Part shown: piece after piece, positions 20,894 to 31,789 of the stretch | How the letters are laid out: each line of letters begins with the position of its first letter | How positions within the stretch are numbered: position 1 is the stretch's first letter | Assembly: GCA_930367215.1 (NCBI GenBank) | Contig: OV884057.1 | Location: forward strand, 248,150,830 to 248,214,829 | DNA: 64,000 bases | Reading direction: 5' to 3' | Origin: Pollenia angustigena | Lineage: Eukaryota > Arthropoda > Insecta > Diptera > Polleniidae | The notes under the pieces: generated by a model | Told to the model about the DNA's origin: nothing | The model's input: the letters and a program-made list of their open reading frames with translations, nothing else | Database searches by the model: none | Translations under genes and position numbers: made by a program

Positions 20894-21120
20894 TCGCACC
20901 CTAAATACTAAAAGGTAACAACTCAAAATTCTTAAATTTTCAGGAGAGCAAAAAAATGTTTATGTAAAAATGGTGCTAATATTAAAAAAAAAAAAATTAG
21001 TTCCATTATTAAAAAAGTCCAATTTGAAGAAAGTTTTGCTATGCCTTTTGATAATTAATTTATGAAAAAAGTCATTTTTGAAAAATTTTGAGTTGTGACC
21101 CTTCAGTATTTAGGGTGCGA
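20894..21120. mobile_element. 227-bp MITE with TA TSD (Tc1/mariner-type)
   Basis: Termini TCGCACCCTAAATACT and AGTATTTAGGGTGCGA are a perfect TIR. The following ~20 bp (aaggtaacaactcaaaatt) are mirrored with small gaps. Flanked by TA at 20892-20893 and 21121-21122. No ORF. Confidence 0.8.
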
Positions 21121-21448
21121 TATACTACACACATATGTATTAAAAAAAAACTTTTCTGTTGGTATAATTTTTTATCCATTTTTTTCCATATGTCCTGGTT
21201 GATAGGTTCAAACATCTGGCAGCCCTAGTCTAGAACCAATATTTGTATACGTTACACACATCAGCTCAAACGCATAATACATAAGTGGAGATTGTAAAGA
21301 TTTTCTTTTGCGTGGGCACAAAAGTGTACATGGGAATAAAGATGACACTTTAACCTTTTTGCTGGAAGCGGAGTTTGTTTGATCTTTCTTAACCCTCAAA
21401 AGTTGTATTACTTTAAATATCAAATGTTACTAAAATATAGTACCTTAA

Positions 21449-22045
21449 GCCTAGTACTCTGTTCAAATTTGTGAAAAATGTTGAGCAACATTTATTATTT
21501 CACACGAAAATGTTGCCATGTATCAATGTAACCTATCTTGCGAGTTTTTACAATTTGACGTGTTTATTCCTTCAAAGTATACGTCATAGTTTTGCGTATG
21601 TAAACAAGCCCCACATGTATTTTACTTAAAAGTTTAAAAAAAACGAATGTAAATATGGATAAAAAGAACTGTTACCAGTTGTGTTATTTTTTACTTCTTA
21701 TTAAATAATCAGGGGTCTAATCACCGCATTCGATACTATCGTATCGCATAAACTATCGAATTTTTGTGCATACGATAGTAACTCGATATCGCATGCTTTT
21801 ATTTCAAATTCAATACATTTCATTCGATATCGAGTTTCATGATACCAAATAAATAATTTCGAAATCGTATGCAGTTAACATTATTTCGCAATTGTAAAAA
21901 ATTGTTGCCAGAAACATTTCGGAACTTTTTCACAAAATGAACAGAGTACAACTCTATCAACATTATTTCGTAGATAATCCGAAGAAGTTTTTTTCACATG
22001 CGTTTTGGCAGCATTTTACGTGAAATGTTGAACAGAGTATCAGGC
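21449..22045. mobile_element. 597-bp MITE with TTAA TSD
   Basis: Ends GCCTAGTACTCTGTTCA and TGAACAGAGTATCAGGC form a 17-bp TIR with two mismatches. TTAA at 21445-21448 and 22046-22049. Two further inverted blocks lie inside (tgttgccatg and gttgccagaaac). A probable nested insertion spans about 21720-21880 (taatcaccgcattcgat), rich in tatcg motifs. Confidence 0.7.
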
Positions 22046-22319
22046 TTAATAAGACGATAATATAAAAATATCCGGAATGTTCTGGAAATCGTATTTGTGT
22101 GAAATTGAAATCTAACAAATTTTGTAAATGATCCTGTTCCTTAAGTTTAAAAAACTATTGCTATTTTATACACTTCAAACTTTCTGTATCATTCTGTAAC
22201 TACAGTGAGAACTTCTGGCATCGAAAATATGTGACCCAAGATATTCCATCGTTTCTCGAAATGTGAGAAAAAAGTGTGTCTGTAACTCATGTCGAAAACT
22301 ATCGAAAGATATTACGTCG

Positions 22320-24250
22320 CACAGTGGCTGAAAATTTTATTTCATTGGCTAAAAGTCCAATTTTTATTTGTCACCGATTTCAAAAATTTTAATTTGATTT
22401 AAAAGAAACCATATTAAAACTAAGGTAGCCAAAAAATTTGGTCAAAATATTGATAATTGTGGTTGTGCCATGTTGTTAAACTGAACTTTTTTTTTTAATT
22501 CAGAAAAAAGTGTTTTTTTTTAATATTTAATCCGAAAGAAATTATCATTGCACAAAAACTATCAGAGATAATGACCTGCTTGCTTTTTTGCTAGGTTGGT
22601 AGTCATGTTATCTTTAAAAAGGTAATATTTGCGACTATTGTGTTATTTATATTTGAGATGTTAGGACATATTTTCTAAATTGCTATATTTTTTTGTCAAA
22701 TTTCAACTTTAGTAGAATAGAACTTTTGCGGACCAAAAGGGACCAAGAAGGTGAAACCACTGATAGAAAGGTGAAAGTGTTTTCTTTTACCCTGTATATA
22801 TTCTTGTACCCGTTTGGACCCGTCTGTTTAACACTTTTTTAATTTTATTGAAATTACTCCAACAAAAATTTCTAAACTACTATATTTTTGTCAAATTTCA
22901 ACTTAAGTACAATAGAGCTTTTGCGGATCAAAAGGGATTAAGAAGGTAAACCCATTGGTAGAAAGGTAATTTTAAGAAATTACTCAAAAAAAATATTTTT
23001 TTTTGAAATTGTTTTTTTACAATTTTTTTTTTTTTTATTCCGCAAAAATGTTTGCAGAAGTAACAGAAATCATGTGCTATTGTCTTCAAGAAAAATTTTA
23101 TGATATCGGGAAAATTGATCGTGATCGAACATAATACAGGTAGTACATATAAAAAATTTTATTAATGTTACACAATCAGAAAAACGTATAGCTACCCTGA
23201 TTCATCCTTATCCGTTACACTAGCGTATTTTATAGTAGAATAAAGAGCTAAGACACGCGTTTACACTAAACAGGTATATTGTGAATCCCACCTTAGAAGG
23301 GATTTTTAAATTTTGTTTGGTCTTTTTACGACCAATACGACTTATGGAACACATACTTAAAATCAGTTGATCTTCAGGATCAATAATAAACAACGAAACA
23401 AACAAGGAGTTAAGAAGTTCAAAAAGGAAACATGTTCAAGATGAATGTCGCAAATTTTGGTTGATTATAGATCAGCCGAAGCCAGGGTCAGGCATTACAA
23501 GTGATGGCAATACCGCAAGAAGATTCTTTTCAGATCCAGAAACAGCATCTGAAAAAACAGGTGTTGATTTTAACCTCTTTTTTGGATTTAAAATAATCCT
23601 AGAAGTTCTTGCGTGCAATGAAGAAATTGACTCTAGAAAATTTGGAGATTTTGCTAAGGAAACTGCAAAAATATATACAACCAAGAACCCATGGAGAAAT
23701 ATGTTTGCTACAGTTCACAAAATCCTTTATCATGGAGAAGATTTCATAAAATATCAGTTGGTGGCACTTGGATATTTATCAGACGAAGCTCAGGAAAAAA
23801 GGAATAACGATTACAGATTTTATAGAGAGCAAAATTTTACGAAATTCCACTAATGAAGATATATTTAATATATTAGTGGCAACGTCAGATCCGTTCATCT
23901 CCAGTATTCGAAATCAATGGAAAGTGCAACATCGGGATTTAGATTAAGTCAAAAAACTACTAAAGAACAAAAATAACACAGAACAGAATATGGAATATTT
24001 GCAATCAATATTTCAATTAATTGAGCAATAATTATTATTCATAAGATCTAAGACAGACATTGTATTAGTAAAAAATAATAATAAACAGAAACATTGTTAC
24101 AAAAGCTTTTAAAATCTATTGCTGCTAATATTTTTAAAAGGTTTTTTTTATCCACATTTGAGTTATGCCGGTCTTGCAGCAAATGAGCGATATGTATGAA
24201 ATGTTTGAATAAATAAATAAGTGTAAACAAATTTGAAAGCAAACAATTGT
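22320..24250 (+). mobile_element. Degraded transposon carrying an unfamiliar conserved ORF
   Basis: Starts near gcacagtggctg. It holds a ~200-bp direct repeat (about 22660-22770 and 22865-22970, around tttgtcaaatttcaact and aaaagggaccaagaagg) and the coding remnant at 23389-23947. The right end was not found. Left edge and class are uncertain. Confidence 0.45.
23389..23947 (+). pseudogene. Transposon-derived ORF (KPGSG..DGNTARRFF type), frameshifted
   Basis: Open from 23389. It reads VQDECRKFWLIIDQPKPGSG, then ITSDGNTARRFFSDPETAS, FNLFFGFKIILEVLA, FAKETAKIY, FATVHKILYHG and LSDEAQEKRNNDYRFYRE. After a stop at 23851 the frame shifts and resumes ILRNSTNEDIFNILVATSDPFISS, ending at TAA 23945-23947. 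I recall this domain (DGNTARRFF, VHKIL.HG, SEEAQE.RN) from repeated uncharacterised ORFs in insects and cnidarians that look transposon-borne, but I cannot name a superfamily. The ordered, protein-like composition over 180 codons argues against a chance ORF. No host gene structure surrounds it. Confidence 0.6.
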
Positions 24251-24299
24251 TTATTTTTCAGCAATAATAGCAAAATTTCCAGTGAATTTTACTATTTTT

Positions 24300-25063
24300 T
24301 TTTAAGTTAAATTTTTTTTTTCAAAAGATTTTGTTATTCGTGCTTAATTCCCAGTTTTTATTCTTGATAAAAACACTTGAAATTTATTGTTGATGGGATA
24401 AGCTATTCCTATGCGCATTTCACTTGTTGCTTAGAACAGATCATCAGGAAACTTCATCCATAAAGATTTTAGAAAAACTAAAGATATTAAACCAAATAAA
24501 ACTGTTAAACGTATAAGACTTATAAGCAACAGTTCTACTTGTAACAATATCAAAGTTTAAACAAAACACATTAACAATAAACAGTGGGTTTATCTCATCT
24601 TACATTCCCCGCTACAATTAGTTGACATTTTCTCAACATTAACTGCCTGTTTGTAGAACGCGAGCGCAAAAGTGACTCGTTCAACTTACATTTAAAACAA
24701 AAACAAAATTTCAAAATTTGTTTTTGTTTTAAATGCTAGTTAAGCGAGTCACTTTTGTGCTCGCGTTCTACAAACAGGCAGTAATTGTAGTTGTAAGTAG
24801 GTTAAGAAAAACAAAATAAAAACAACAACAACTTACAAAAGCATGTTGTCAATTAAGTGTTTTTTTTTGGCCGTGCACTTGCCTGTTTATTATCAAAAAC
24901 ATGATCTGGCCTAAGCAACCAGTGAAATGCGCATAGGAATAGCTTATCCCATCAACAATAAATTTCAAGTGTTTTTATCAAAAATAAAAACTGGGAATTA
25001 AGCACGAATAACAAAATTTTTTGAAATTAAAAAAAAAATTTTTTGAAAAAAAAAACATTATGT
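24300..25063. mobile_element. Foldback element with ~130-bp arms, copy 1
   Basis: Left arm aaaagattttgttattcg...cctatgcgcatttcac is mirrored by gtgaaatgcgcatagg...cgaataacaaaatttt at 24920-25030. A partial second copy at 48028-48392 keeps the left arm and middle but lacks the 139-bp hairpin found here at 24643-24781. No ORF. TSD not resolved because both flanks are T/A runs. Confidence 0.75.
24643..24781. mobile_element. 139-bp near-perfect hairpin MITE nested in the foldback
   Basis: Arms of about 65 bp: ctgcctgtttgtagaacgcg...cgagtcacttttgtgctcgcg, with a loop of a few bases. TAA flanks both ends (24640-24642, 24782-24784). The copy at 48.2 kb reads straight through the site, so this is a true insertion. 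TAA suggests Harbinger-type mobilisation. Confidence 0.8.
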
Positions 25064-25106
25064 ACCACAGAATTTTAAATAATGATGATTTTTGCAGTTA
25101 GGTGAC

Positions 25107-25834
25107 TAGTGCTGGGATACTATCGATATTTTCTACTATCGATATTTATCGATAGTTCAAATTTCACTATCGATATATCGATATTACTATCGACTGAATG
25201 TTTGTACTTGCGCAGGAAAATTTTAATTATTTTTTTTACAGTCCGTTGTTTTTATCACTTTATTGAATGTATGAGACTTTTGTATATACGCACGTTATTT
25301 TAAATGACAGTTTTTTAAAAATTGATAAGTACCTTTCTGAAAGAACCGAAGTAACAGGGACTATAAGCTATTCCATTGCAACTTTAAAAAATTTTCAAAA
25401 TTTTAAACCCAAAAAGGTAATCAATCTAGCGGACTTATCCTCTAATGGTCGTTCATTGTTTTGTCCTTTGCTTGCAATTGGCATTTGGGTTTGCATTTTT
25501 TTTTTACATCATTACAAAAATATTTTACATTTCAGTCCCTATTCAAACATGTACAAATTTCAACTTAAAGGCCTTTGATAAGCAGTAAAACGCAAGCAAT
25601 CCATACCAGTTGCCATTCTTGTTGTTTGTATTCATTGCTGTAAACCAGCGCGAATTAATAATAGCAAGTAAAAATTTGCGGCAAAAAACTGTGTGTGTAT
25701 ATCTGCTATTAGATGTCTTCATAGCTGTATTTTAAATAATAAAAATATCGATATTTATATTTTTCCTATCAATATTTTTGATATTTAAAGGCTATCGATA
25801 ATATCGATAGTCTATCGATAGTTTCCCAGCACTA
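25107..25834. mobile_element. hAT-type element, 728 bp, with nine TATCGATA motifs near its ends
   Basis: TIR TAGTGCTGGGATACTATCG and its imperfect inverse at the right end. Perfect 8-bp TSD TAGGTGAC at 25099-25106 and 25835-25842. TATCGATA occurs at 25121, 25137, 25147, 25168, 25176, 25746, 25793, 25802 and 25813. A 103-codon ORF (25267-25578) inside has no recognised homology. Confidence 0.87.
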
Positions 25835-25842
25835 TAGGTGAC

Positions 25843-28800
25843 TATAGCGGATCAAAAATATATAGTGGTTATTTAGGGAATATTTGAGTCGTTTATTTTG
25901 AAAGTGGTTTAATACCATTTTTTCTTATATTGAGATATTTAAGGGTTTGTGTTTGATTTGTTTCAAAAATATTGTTAAGTGGTATTAATTTTTGTTTTAT
26001 GGCTTTGTGACCTTAAACATGTTAGAATATATAACGTAATACATTTTGTAAACTTTACTAGAAAAATAAGCTGTGTTTCAGAACCTAAAATGGACTTAAA
26101 CCACTTTCAAAATTAATAAAATGACTTTTTTGTTTGTGAAAAGGAATAAGTCCACTTATTTTAAAGAAATTAAGCAATAGAAATTGTAAATATTTTATGT
26201 TTGATGTAGATGAATGTAATAGCTTTAAAATAAATAGGGAAGCTTTCAATTTAGATACAAATTTTTATTTATGTAATTAAAAAAATGTTTTTAAAAATAA
26301 ACATGAATTTATTTATTAAAAAATTAAATTTACATTTATTTATTAAGGATAATATTAAAGATTTTGCAATATTATTTCTCCTCATTTAGGTTATGTGTGA
26401 GGTTTTGTTAAAATATTCATGGTGCATAGGTGGTATATACCTTAGTAACTCCATCATATCATTATACTTAGGAGTTGAAATGGGACGTACATTTTTGTAT
26501 AATGGTGTTAATTTTATTTTGTTGAAGTTCCTTGGTCTTCGCCGACAGGGTTATAAGTCAAGTATTTTGAACTCTTTATCCACTTCCATAGATTCTTTAT
26601 AAAACATTTTATAGGGTTCACTTTTTATAAATCGCATCCAACTTATCCTTAAACAATTTACAGGTTCGCCACTAGTGTTTTTTAATATCTTATGAATTGC
26701 TTCTTCCAGAGGTTTTGTATAAAAAATCTTTACGTTTCATTTTAGTTAATAAAAATTTGCGGACTTAAACCGGTTTCAAAATAATTTTTTTTGGATTTCG
26801 TTAAGTTTTGATCTATGCTTTAAGTGGTGATAAATTTTAAAGAATTCCTTTGCCAGTAGCATTTTAATCTGCTGGCAAATGGCACAGTGTGCAGGTAAAA
26901 TAGCTCTTTCTCTAGAGAAAAGGTTAAATGCATTTGAACGCGATGAGCTCAGACCGAAAGCCTGTTACACAGGTTTATCAAGAAAATCATATTTTTAAAG
27001 TAGGCAAGCGGAACGAAGAGGCTATAAAGTACTCCAACCGTGTGACGCGGATTTTCGCAGTACATCTGAATAATTTGTCGTCTTAATGCCGGGTTGAGCC
27101 TTTCTCTAATTATACGTTACAAAATACTTCATTTTATAAAGTAAGACTTTCTTCTGATTTACTTAAAATTTACCCGATTGGACGATTTAATACCCCCCCC
27201 CCCCCCCCCAGTAATAAGTCACCTGATAAAACAAAAGAAATAAAATCTCTAAATTTTGGGTTTCTACGATTTGTATTTCCTTTTAACGATCTTTGTTAAT
27301 TTTTTAACCAAAAAAAAAAAAAATAAATAAATAAATAATAAAAAAAAATCCACCAGTTTGTTCTAAAAATTTTGTGGCCATTATATAGAGATGGGGTTGC
27401 GACTGCTGGCTGGCTGCCTCAGTTGCATTCTTTTCCATACCAATTTTATAACATTAATTAAGGTGTTGCCTTCGTTGGTGTTCTTCACGCCTTTCCATAC
27501 AAATTACTCAGGAATTTCATGTTTCTTTTACTCTTTTTTTTTTTTTTTTGTTTTTTCCTAAACACACAAAAGAGAGGCCTTCTAGAAGATCTTGACTAAG
27601 ATGAGAGAGTGTGTGTGTGTGTTTTTGTGTTTTAAACATCCTGGTATGAAACTGGCATAGAACCAAGTCTGGCAAATGATTTAACAAAAAAGACGGACAT
27701 ATGTTTAAAACATGCAATTTGGCTAAAATGGTTTGTTGTTCTTGGGCAAAGACAGAGCCTGTGTACCATGTTCCAGCCTTCCTTTCAACTGCTTCAGCTG
27801 AGAGTTGATGCAAAAAGAAAAAGAATTGGAAAGAATAGTCTTTAGTTTATATGAGTTTTATACTCATTATCTTCATGATCATTATGATCATAATCAACTT
27901 TATGATTGCAAAGATCATTTATCCTTTGGCCAATATAATTTTCTACATGAGCTGGTTGCAGAAGACTTTTAAAAGTTTTGGCAATGCCATAGAGAGTAAA
28001 TTAAATCGGGTGTTGCCCAGTTAAAATAAAGCCATTAACTCTTTTTCCCTGTATCTAAAGTATGAAATAAATTTTTACGTTTTTCTTTTCTTTTTTTTTT
28101 TTTTTTTTTTTTTTGAAGCTTCTTGGGATTTTGAACAAAATAAAGAATCCAAATAAAAATCGTTTTAAACAAAATGTAAAATCATGTTGAAAATCTAAAA
28201 CATTTATCTTGAAAGAGAGATTAAGCTGATGATCTCGCTAGGGACAAGTCATTAACGAAAATTTGAAGGCGCCATTTTTAGCGCCGAATGAAAACATGTT
28301 TTAAAAGCCCATGTTGGGAATAAACTATTAAATTTATCACCCATGAAATACAAAATTTTAATGCACTTTCTTAATGGTGTTTGTTTTTTGTTTAAATTTT
28401 CGGTGGAGATATCTCCACGAAACAAAAAAACAAATCTCTTATCGTATTTTATATTTATCGCACTTTTTATAAAAAGTTTTAGTTTGTTTTTAATGCTTTG
28501 TACTAGCTACTACTCTGCCCACTATTTAAGCGCTTTTTAAAACAGAAACCCCTTATCTGCTTAACAGTCTTTCTGTCTGTCCTTTAGTTGCTTAGCTTTT
28601 TTTTTGAAATCAGGCCAGGAAGACCCCTTGCATTGTTGTGGCGCTATGCCAAATTAATTTAAATAAAATAAAAAAAGAAATATATTCAAAATCAAAACAG
28701 AAACAAAACAAACAAATCTTATCAATATTCAAAATCAAGGTTGATTAAGGTATTGGGTCAACGGACGGCTGGCTTCTTCATCAGCCACACACTCTTCGCC

Positions 28801-29290
28801 TTCATTCCCACTCTTCTTCTGGTGGTCGTTATTTTTGTTTTTTTTCCTCACTCATTTACATTCATTCATTCGAATGTTGAACAAATTTTAGTTTCATTTG
28901 TTTTCATTTATTTTTTTTTTTTTTCTTAATTTTTGTTTGGGGCACCACCAAAAACAAACACTATGTTCAAATCATGTTGCCTTTAGATTGATGACTAATA
29001 ACTTGTGATGCAATTAATTGAGAGTAAATGATACGAATCTTTTCCTTGGCACAGACAGACAGTTACAAGTAAATCTCATTAGGCGAAACTACGTCAAATA
29101 AGATAACGAAATAAGAAACAAAAAAGTGTCTTCTAGGGTTGACAAGTGAAACGGAAAGATTTTAAGTCAGAAAAAAATTGTAAATAACAATAGTGTTTGA
29201 TTTTCTGGTTAAAGTATTCTAAAAATACTTGTTAAATATTTAAGAATACGAATTTAAAATCTTCCTGGGCTGTTTAGGTACCTCAAGAGC
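25843..29290. other. Interval without a recognised gene
   Basis: AT-rich. 26380-27130 has slightly higher complexity but no recognised exon. A C homopolymer of about 16 lies at 27193-27208. T runs are at 27534-27550 and 28089-28114, a GT run at 27609-27622. Region 27380-29100 has the look of ordinary non-coding host DNA. Confidence 0.45.
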
Positions 29291-29293
29291 TCA

Positions 29294-29468
29294 GAGCGTT
29301 TTTCTTTTATATATTCCAAAACTTCTAATTTTCATACTGTTTATACGAAACAAACCTTTAGAGTGCGAATTCAATACCGGCTGGGAAATCTTATTAGACA
29401 CATCGCTTGGTCGGTTTGTTTTATTGAAAATGTTTTAGCAATTGAATTTTCATGTTTAAAAAGACGCT
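29294..29468. repeat. Imperfect hairpin MITE, copy 2
   Basis: gagcgtttttc...tatacgaaacaaacc is mirrored by ggtttgttttattg...aaaaagacgct. Related to 8704-8874, including the ggtcggtttgttttattga block. Confidence 0.55.
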
Positions 29469-29816
29469 TGCCGCTCTTGTTCAGATTGCTCAGTTAGAAA
29501 TGCAGAACTTTTATTTGAACTTCTAAAAAAACAACAAATCACTACCCAGCAGTTCTGAAGATGATATAGAAATGATGTTTGATTAATATTATTAAAATCA
29601 TTATTTGATGTGCTGCACAGTGGGGGAATATTTCGGAAATTGGAAACTAAATATACAGCTATTCTAATTTAAAAGGATGGCCCGATATGAATAAAACATC
29701 GGCCTGCTTAGAGGCCGTTTACATTAAGGTTGATGACACTGCGACACGTGGCCCGCTACTCGTGTTTGTTGGCAGCAAGTGTAGAAAAGCTTGTAGGGTG
29801 TTAAACGTCACACGTA

Positions 29817-30301
29817 CACGCAGAGAAAAAACATGTTTAAATATGGTCACCTCCAACAAAACTATTTTTGAAACAAAATTTTAAACATATTATGCTTAAT
29901 TTAACCATATTATTGTCACCGACAACCATATTGTGGTTCCACTAGTCCTTCATCAAGAAGCCACAATCATATTATGGTTTTCTCTAAACATGTTATGATT
30001 AAATATGACACTAATTTTTTTTTAGTTAACAATAGTATTTTCCTCTTTTCCAAGAGCAACGTGCTATTTGAAAACCAACCATGCTATTATAAGTGTTAAA
30101 CATATTTTAGTTATTATTAACCATAACATGTTCGAAGGCAACCATAATATGGTTGTGGCTTCTTGATAAAGGACGAATTTAACCATAATATATTTGTTGG
30201 TGACATTAATATGTTTAAATTAAACATAATATGTTTTAAATTTTCTTTAAAAATAGTATTGTTGGAGATAACCATATTTAACATCTTTTTTTCTCTGGGT
30301 G
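29817..30301. mobile_element. TA-type MITE, copy C (485 bp, longest uninterrupted)
   Basis: CACGCAGAGAAAAAACATG to TTTTTTTCTCTGGGTG between TA dinucleotides (29815-29816, 30302-30303). The interior is a broad imperfect palindrome containing accatattatgg and gaagccacaa/ttgtggcttc blocks. Confidence 0.82.
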
Positions 30302-30390
30302 TAAGAGAATTGAAGCGACAATTTTTACACTTTTCTGATACATATTTTTTTCTCTCGAATTTTTGTTACGTTATGTTGTTATCTATGTAC

Positions 30391-30617
30391 AGTATTGCCA
30401 GTTAGAATATTTTCAGCATTATCCAAACCAAAAGTTTCGACAGCAAGTTCAGTTAGGTCTACAATTTCTACAAAAATTTGTTTCTTTGTTAAATCAGACA
30501 TTTTCCTTTTAAAAAATGTCTACTTCTGCTTTATAAAATGTGGTCAGTATTACCTATTTAGCACATTTCTTTTACATTTCAGAAATTAACAATTCGTTAC
30601 TTTATGGCAACACTGCT
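30391..30617. repeat. Possible hAT-type MITE without visible TSD
   Basis: CAGTATTGCCA at the left and TGGCAACACTG at the right form an 11-bp inverted pair with one mismatch, as in hAT ends. Flanking octamers do not match. Decayed or coincidental. Confidence 0.3.
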
Positions 30618-31279
30618 ACGATTGAACGAATAAGAACGAATAATGTCCAAAAGTTCCCTGACTGTTATAAAAAAAGTATTTATGCAAATTAATTTCCAAC
30701 GGAGAACGTTAGCATTGTCAAAGCGACATCACTCTTAATGTAAATCGGCTCCTAGAAAACTCAACTGCATTTGTTGTAGATGCTAGACAGCTTCGAGTCC
30801 TCAGCAAATTGCAAAGGCATTTGGAAACATCTTGTATTTACCTGGAATCACGCGAAACTAAGGGTAATATTATCTCGGAAAAAGGTCGTCGAATAGAGAT
30901 TTTTAGGGATTTATGTAGGATAAACTATTTTTTGAAATGCAGGGAAAAATCGGGTTTTTTTGTATTAGGAATTTTCAAATAAATTTCTCTGGCAGCACTG
31001 GTATATAACGTATCTATTGATGTCATTAAATTCCAAAAAGGTTTAAAAGAGACACCATAAATTATCAACGATTTGAAGAAGATGAATTCGATTAATTATT
31101 CAATGAAGACTAATGTCAAACTCAAAAAGAACGAACTAATTATAAATTTAATTATTATTTAACGCTTGAAATCAGCAGGATTCAACCAAAAGCAAGGAAA
31201 TTTAATATCACACATATTGAAGCCAAGAAACGTTATAAGACGATTATGCATGTCAAAGCAGATCTGTTAACTAGCGATA

Positions 31280-31580
31280 AAAAAGCGATTAACTACGACC
31301 CGGAACCTCACCGTTTCACGATTTCGAGATGTTTATTGGCCATCGAGAAACACCCAATGAGTTTGACTTAATATCATCAGATGTCTTTTTGTGGGGTTAT
31401 TTGAAGATTTTGTAAACGCCAATAAACCGCAAGGTCGGCAACAAAATAATTGCTAAATTATTGCGATTGGTCAACGAGTTTTGGCATCCGTTATGGACCA
31501 GTTACAGCAAAAAGCAGCAGCTTGCGAAGATACTGATGGCAGGCATCAAAAGATCTTATTATGGGGGTCGTCATCGAAGT
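31280..31580 (+). mobile_element. Fossil mariner transposase C-terminal fragment
   Basis: One frame reads LISSDVFLWGYLK near 31370-31410, then ANKPQ and, shifted, VLASVMDQLQQKAAAC to 31530. This is the third catalytic block and tail of a mariner-type transposase. Stops and shifts throughout; edges approximate. Confidence 0.6.
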
Positions 31581-31789
31581 CGGAAAACCAGTCGTTTTCA
31601 AAAATCGGCATTCTAATTTTCGTAAGCGACATAAATACGACAACCTTCCTTTGTATTTAACATTGTCGTTGTCGTAAAATTTAAATGATATAAAAAAAAA
31701 TTCAAACTACTACAACTTTAACCACGACATCGACTCTCGTAATAAGACTGTTAATTTGTTAATTCAATTTTTTTTAAACATTTTACATA

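Larger units (their letters stand above)
19542..21227. mobile_element. hAT-like element, 1686 bp, with a perfect 8-bp TSD
   Basis: TSD GTCTAGAA at 19534-19541 and 21228-21235. Terminal repeats ttggcctgccatacg and (inverted) tagggctgccagatg share the GGCTGCCA core typical of some hAT elements. Subterminal repeats of tcctggtttt occur at 19558-19640 and at 21191. No transposase is left. The element later received three MITEs (19933-20196, 20259-20521, 20894-21120). Confidence 0.82.
19186..21290 (+). repeat. Helitron/DINE-like repeat split by a hAT element
   Basis: The left part (19186-19541) holds gtccgtccgcccgtcc, ttgaaaatggtaacaatcgg and gattctgagtcgatcggtat, all shared with 35870-36120 on the opposite strand. 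The right part (21228-21290) has acacacatcagctcaaacg and a degraded 3' hairpin. The inserted hAT element occupies 19542-21227. Confidence 0.6.

Noticed and set aside
27193..27208. C homopolymer as a functional element
   Set aside because: An isolated mononucleotide run; may be length-variable or an assembly artefact.
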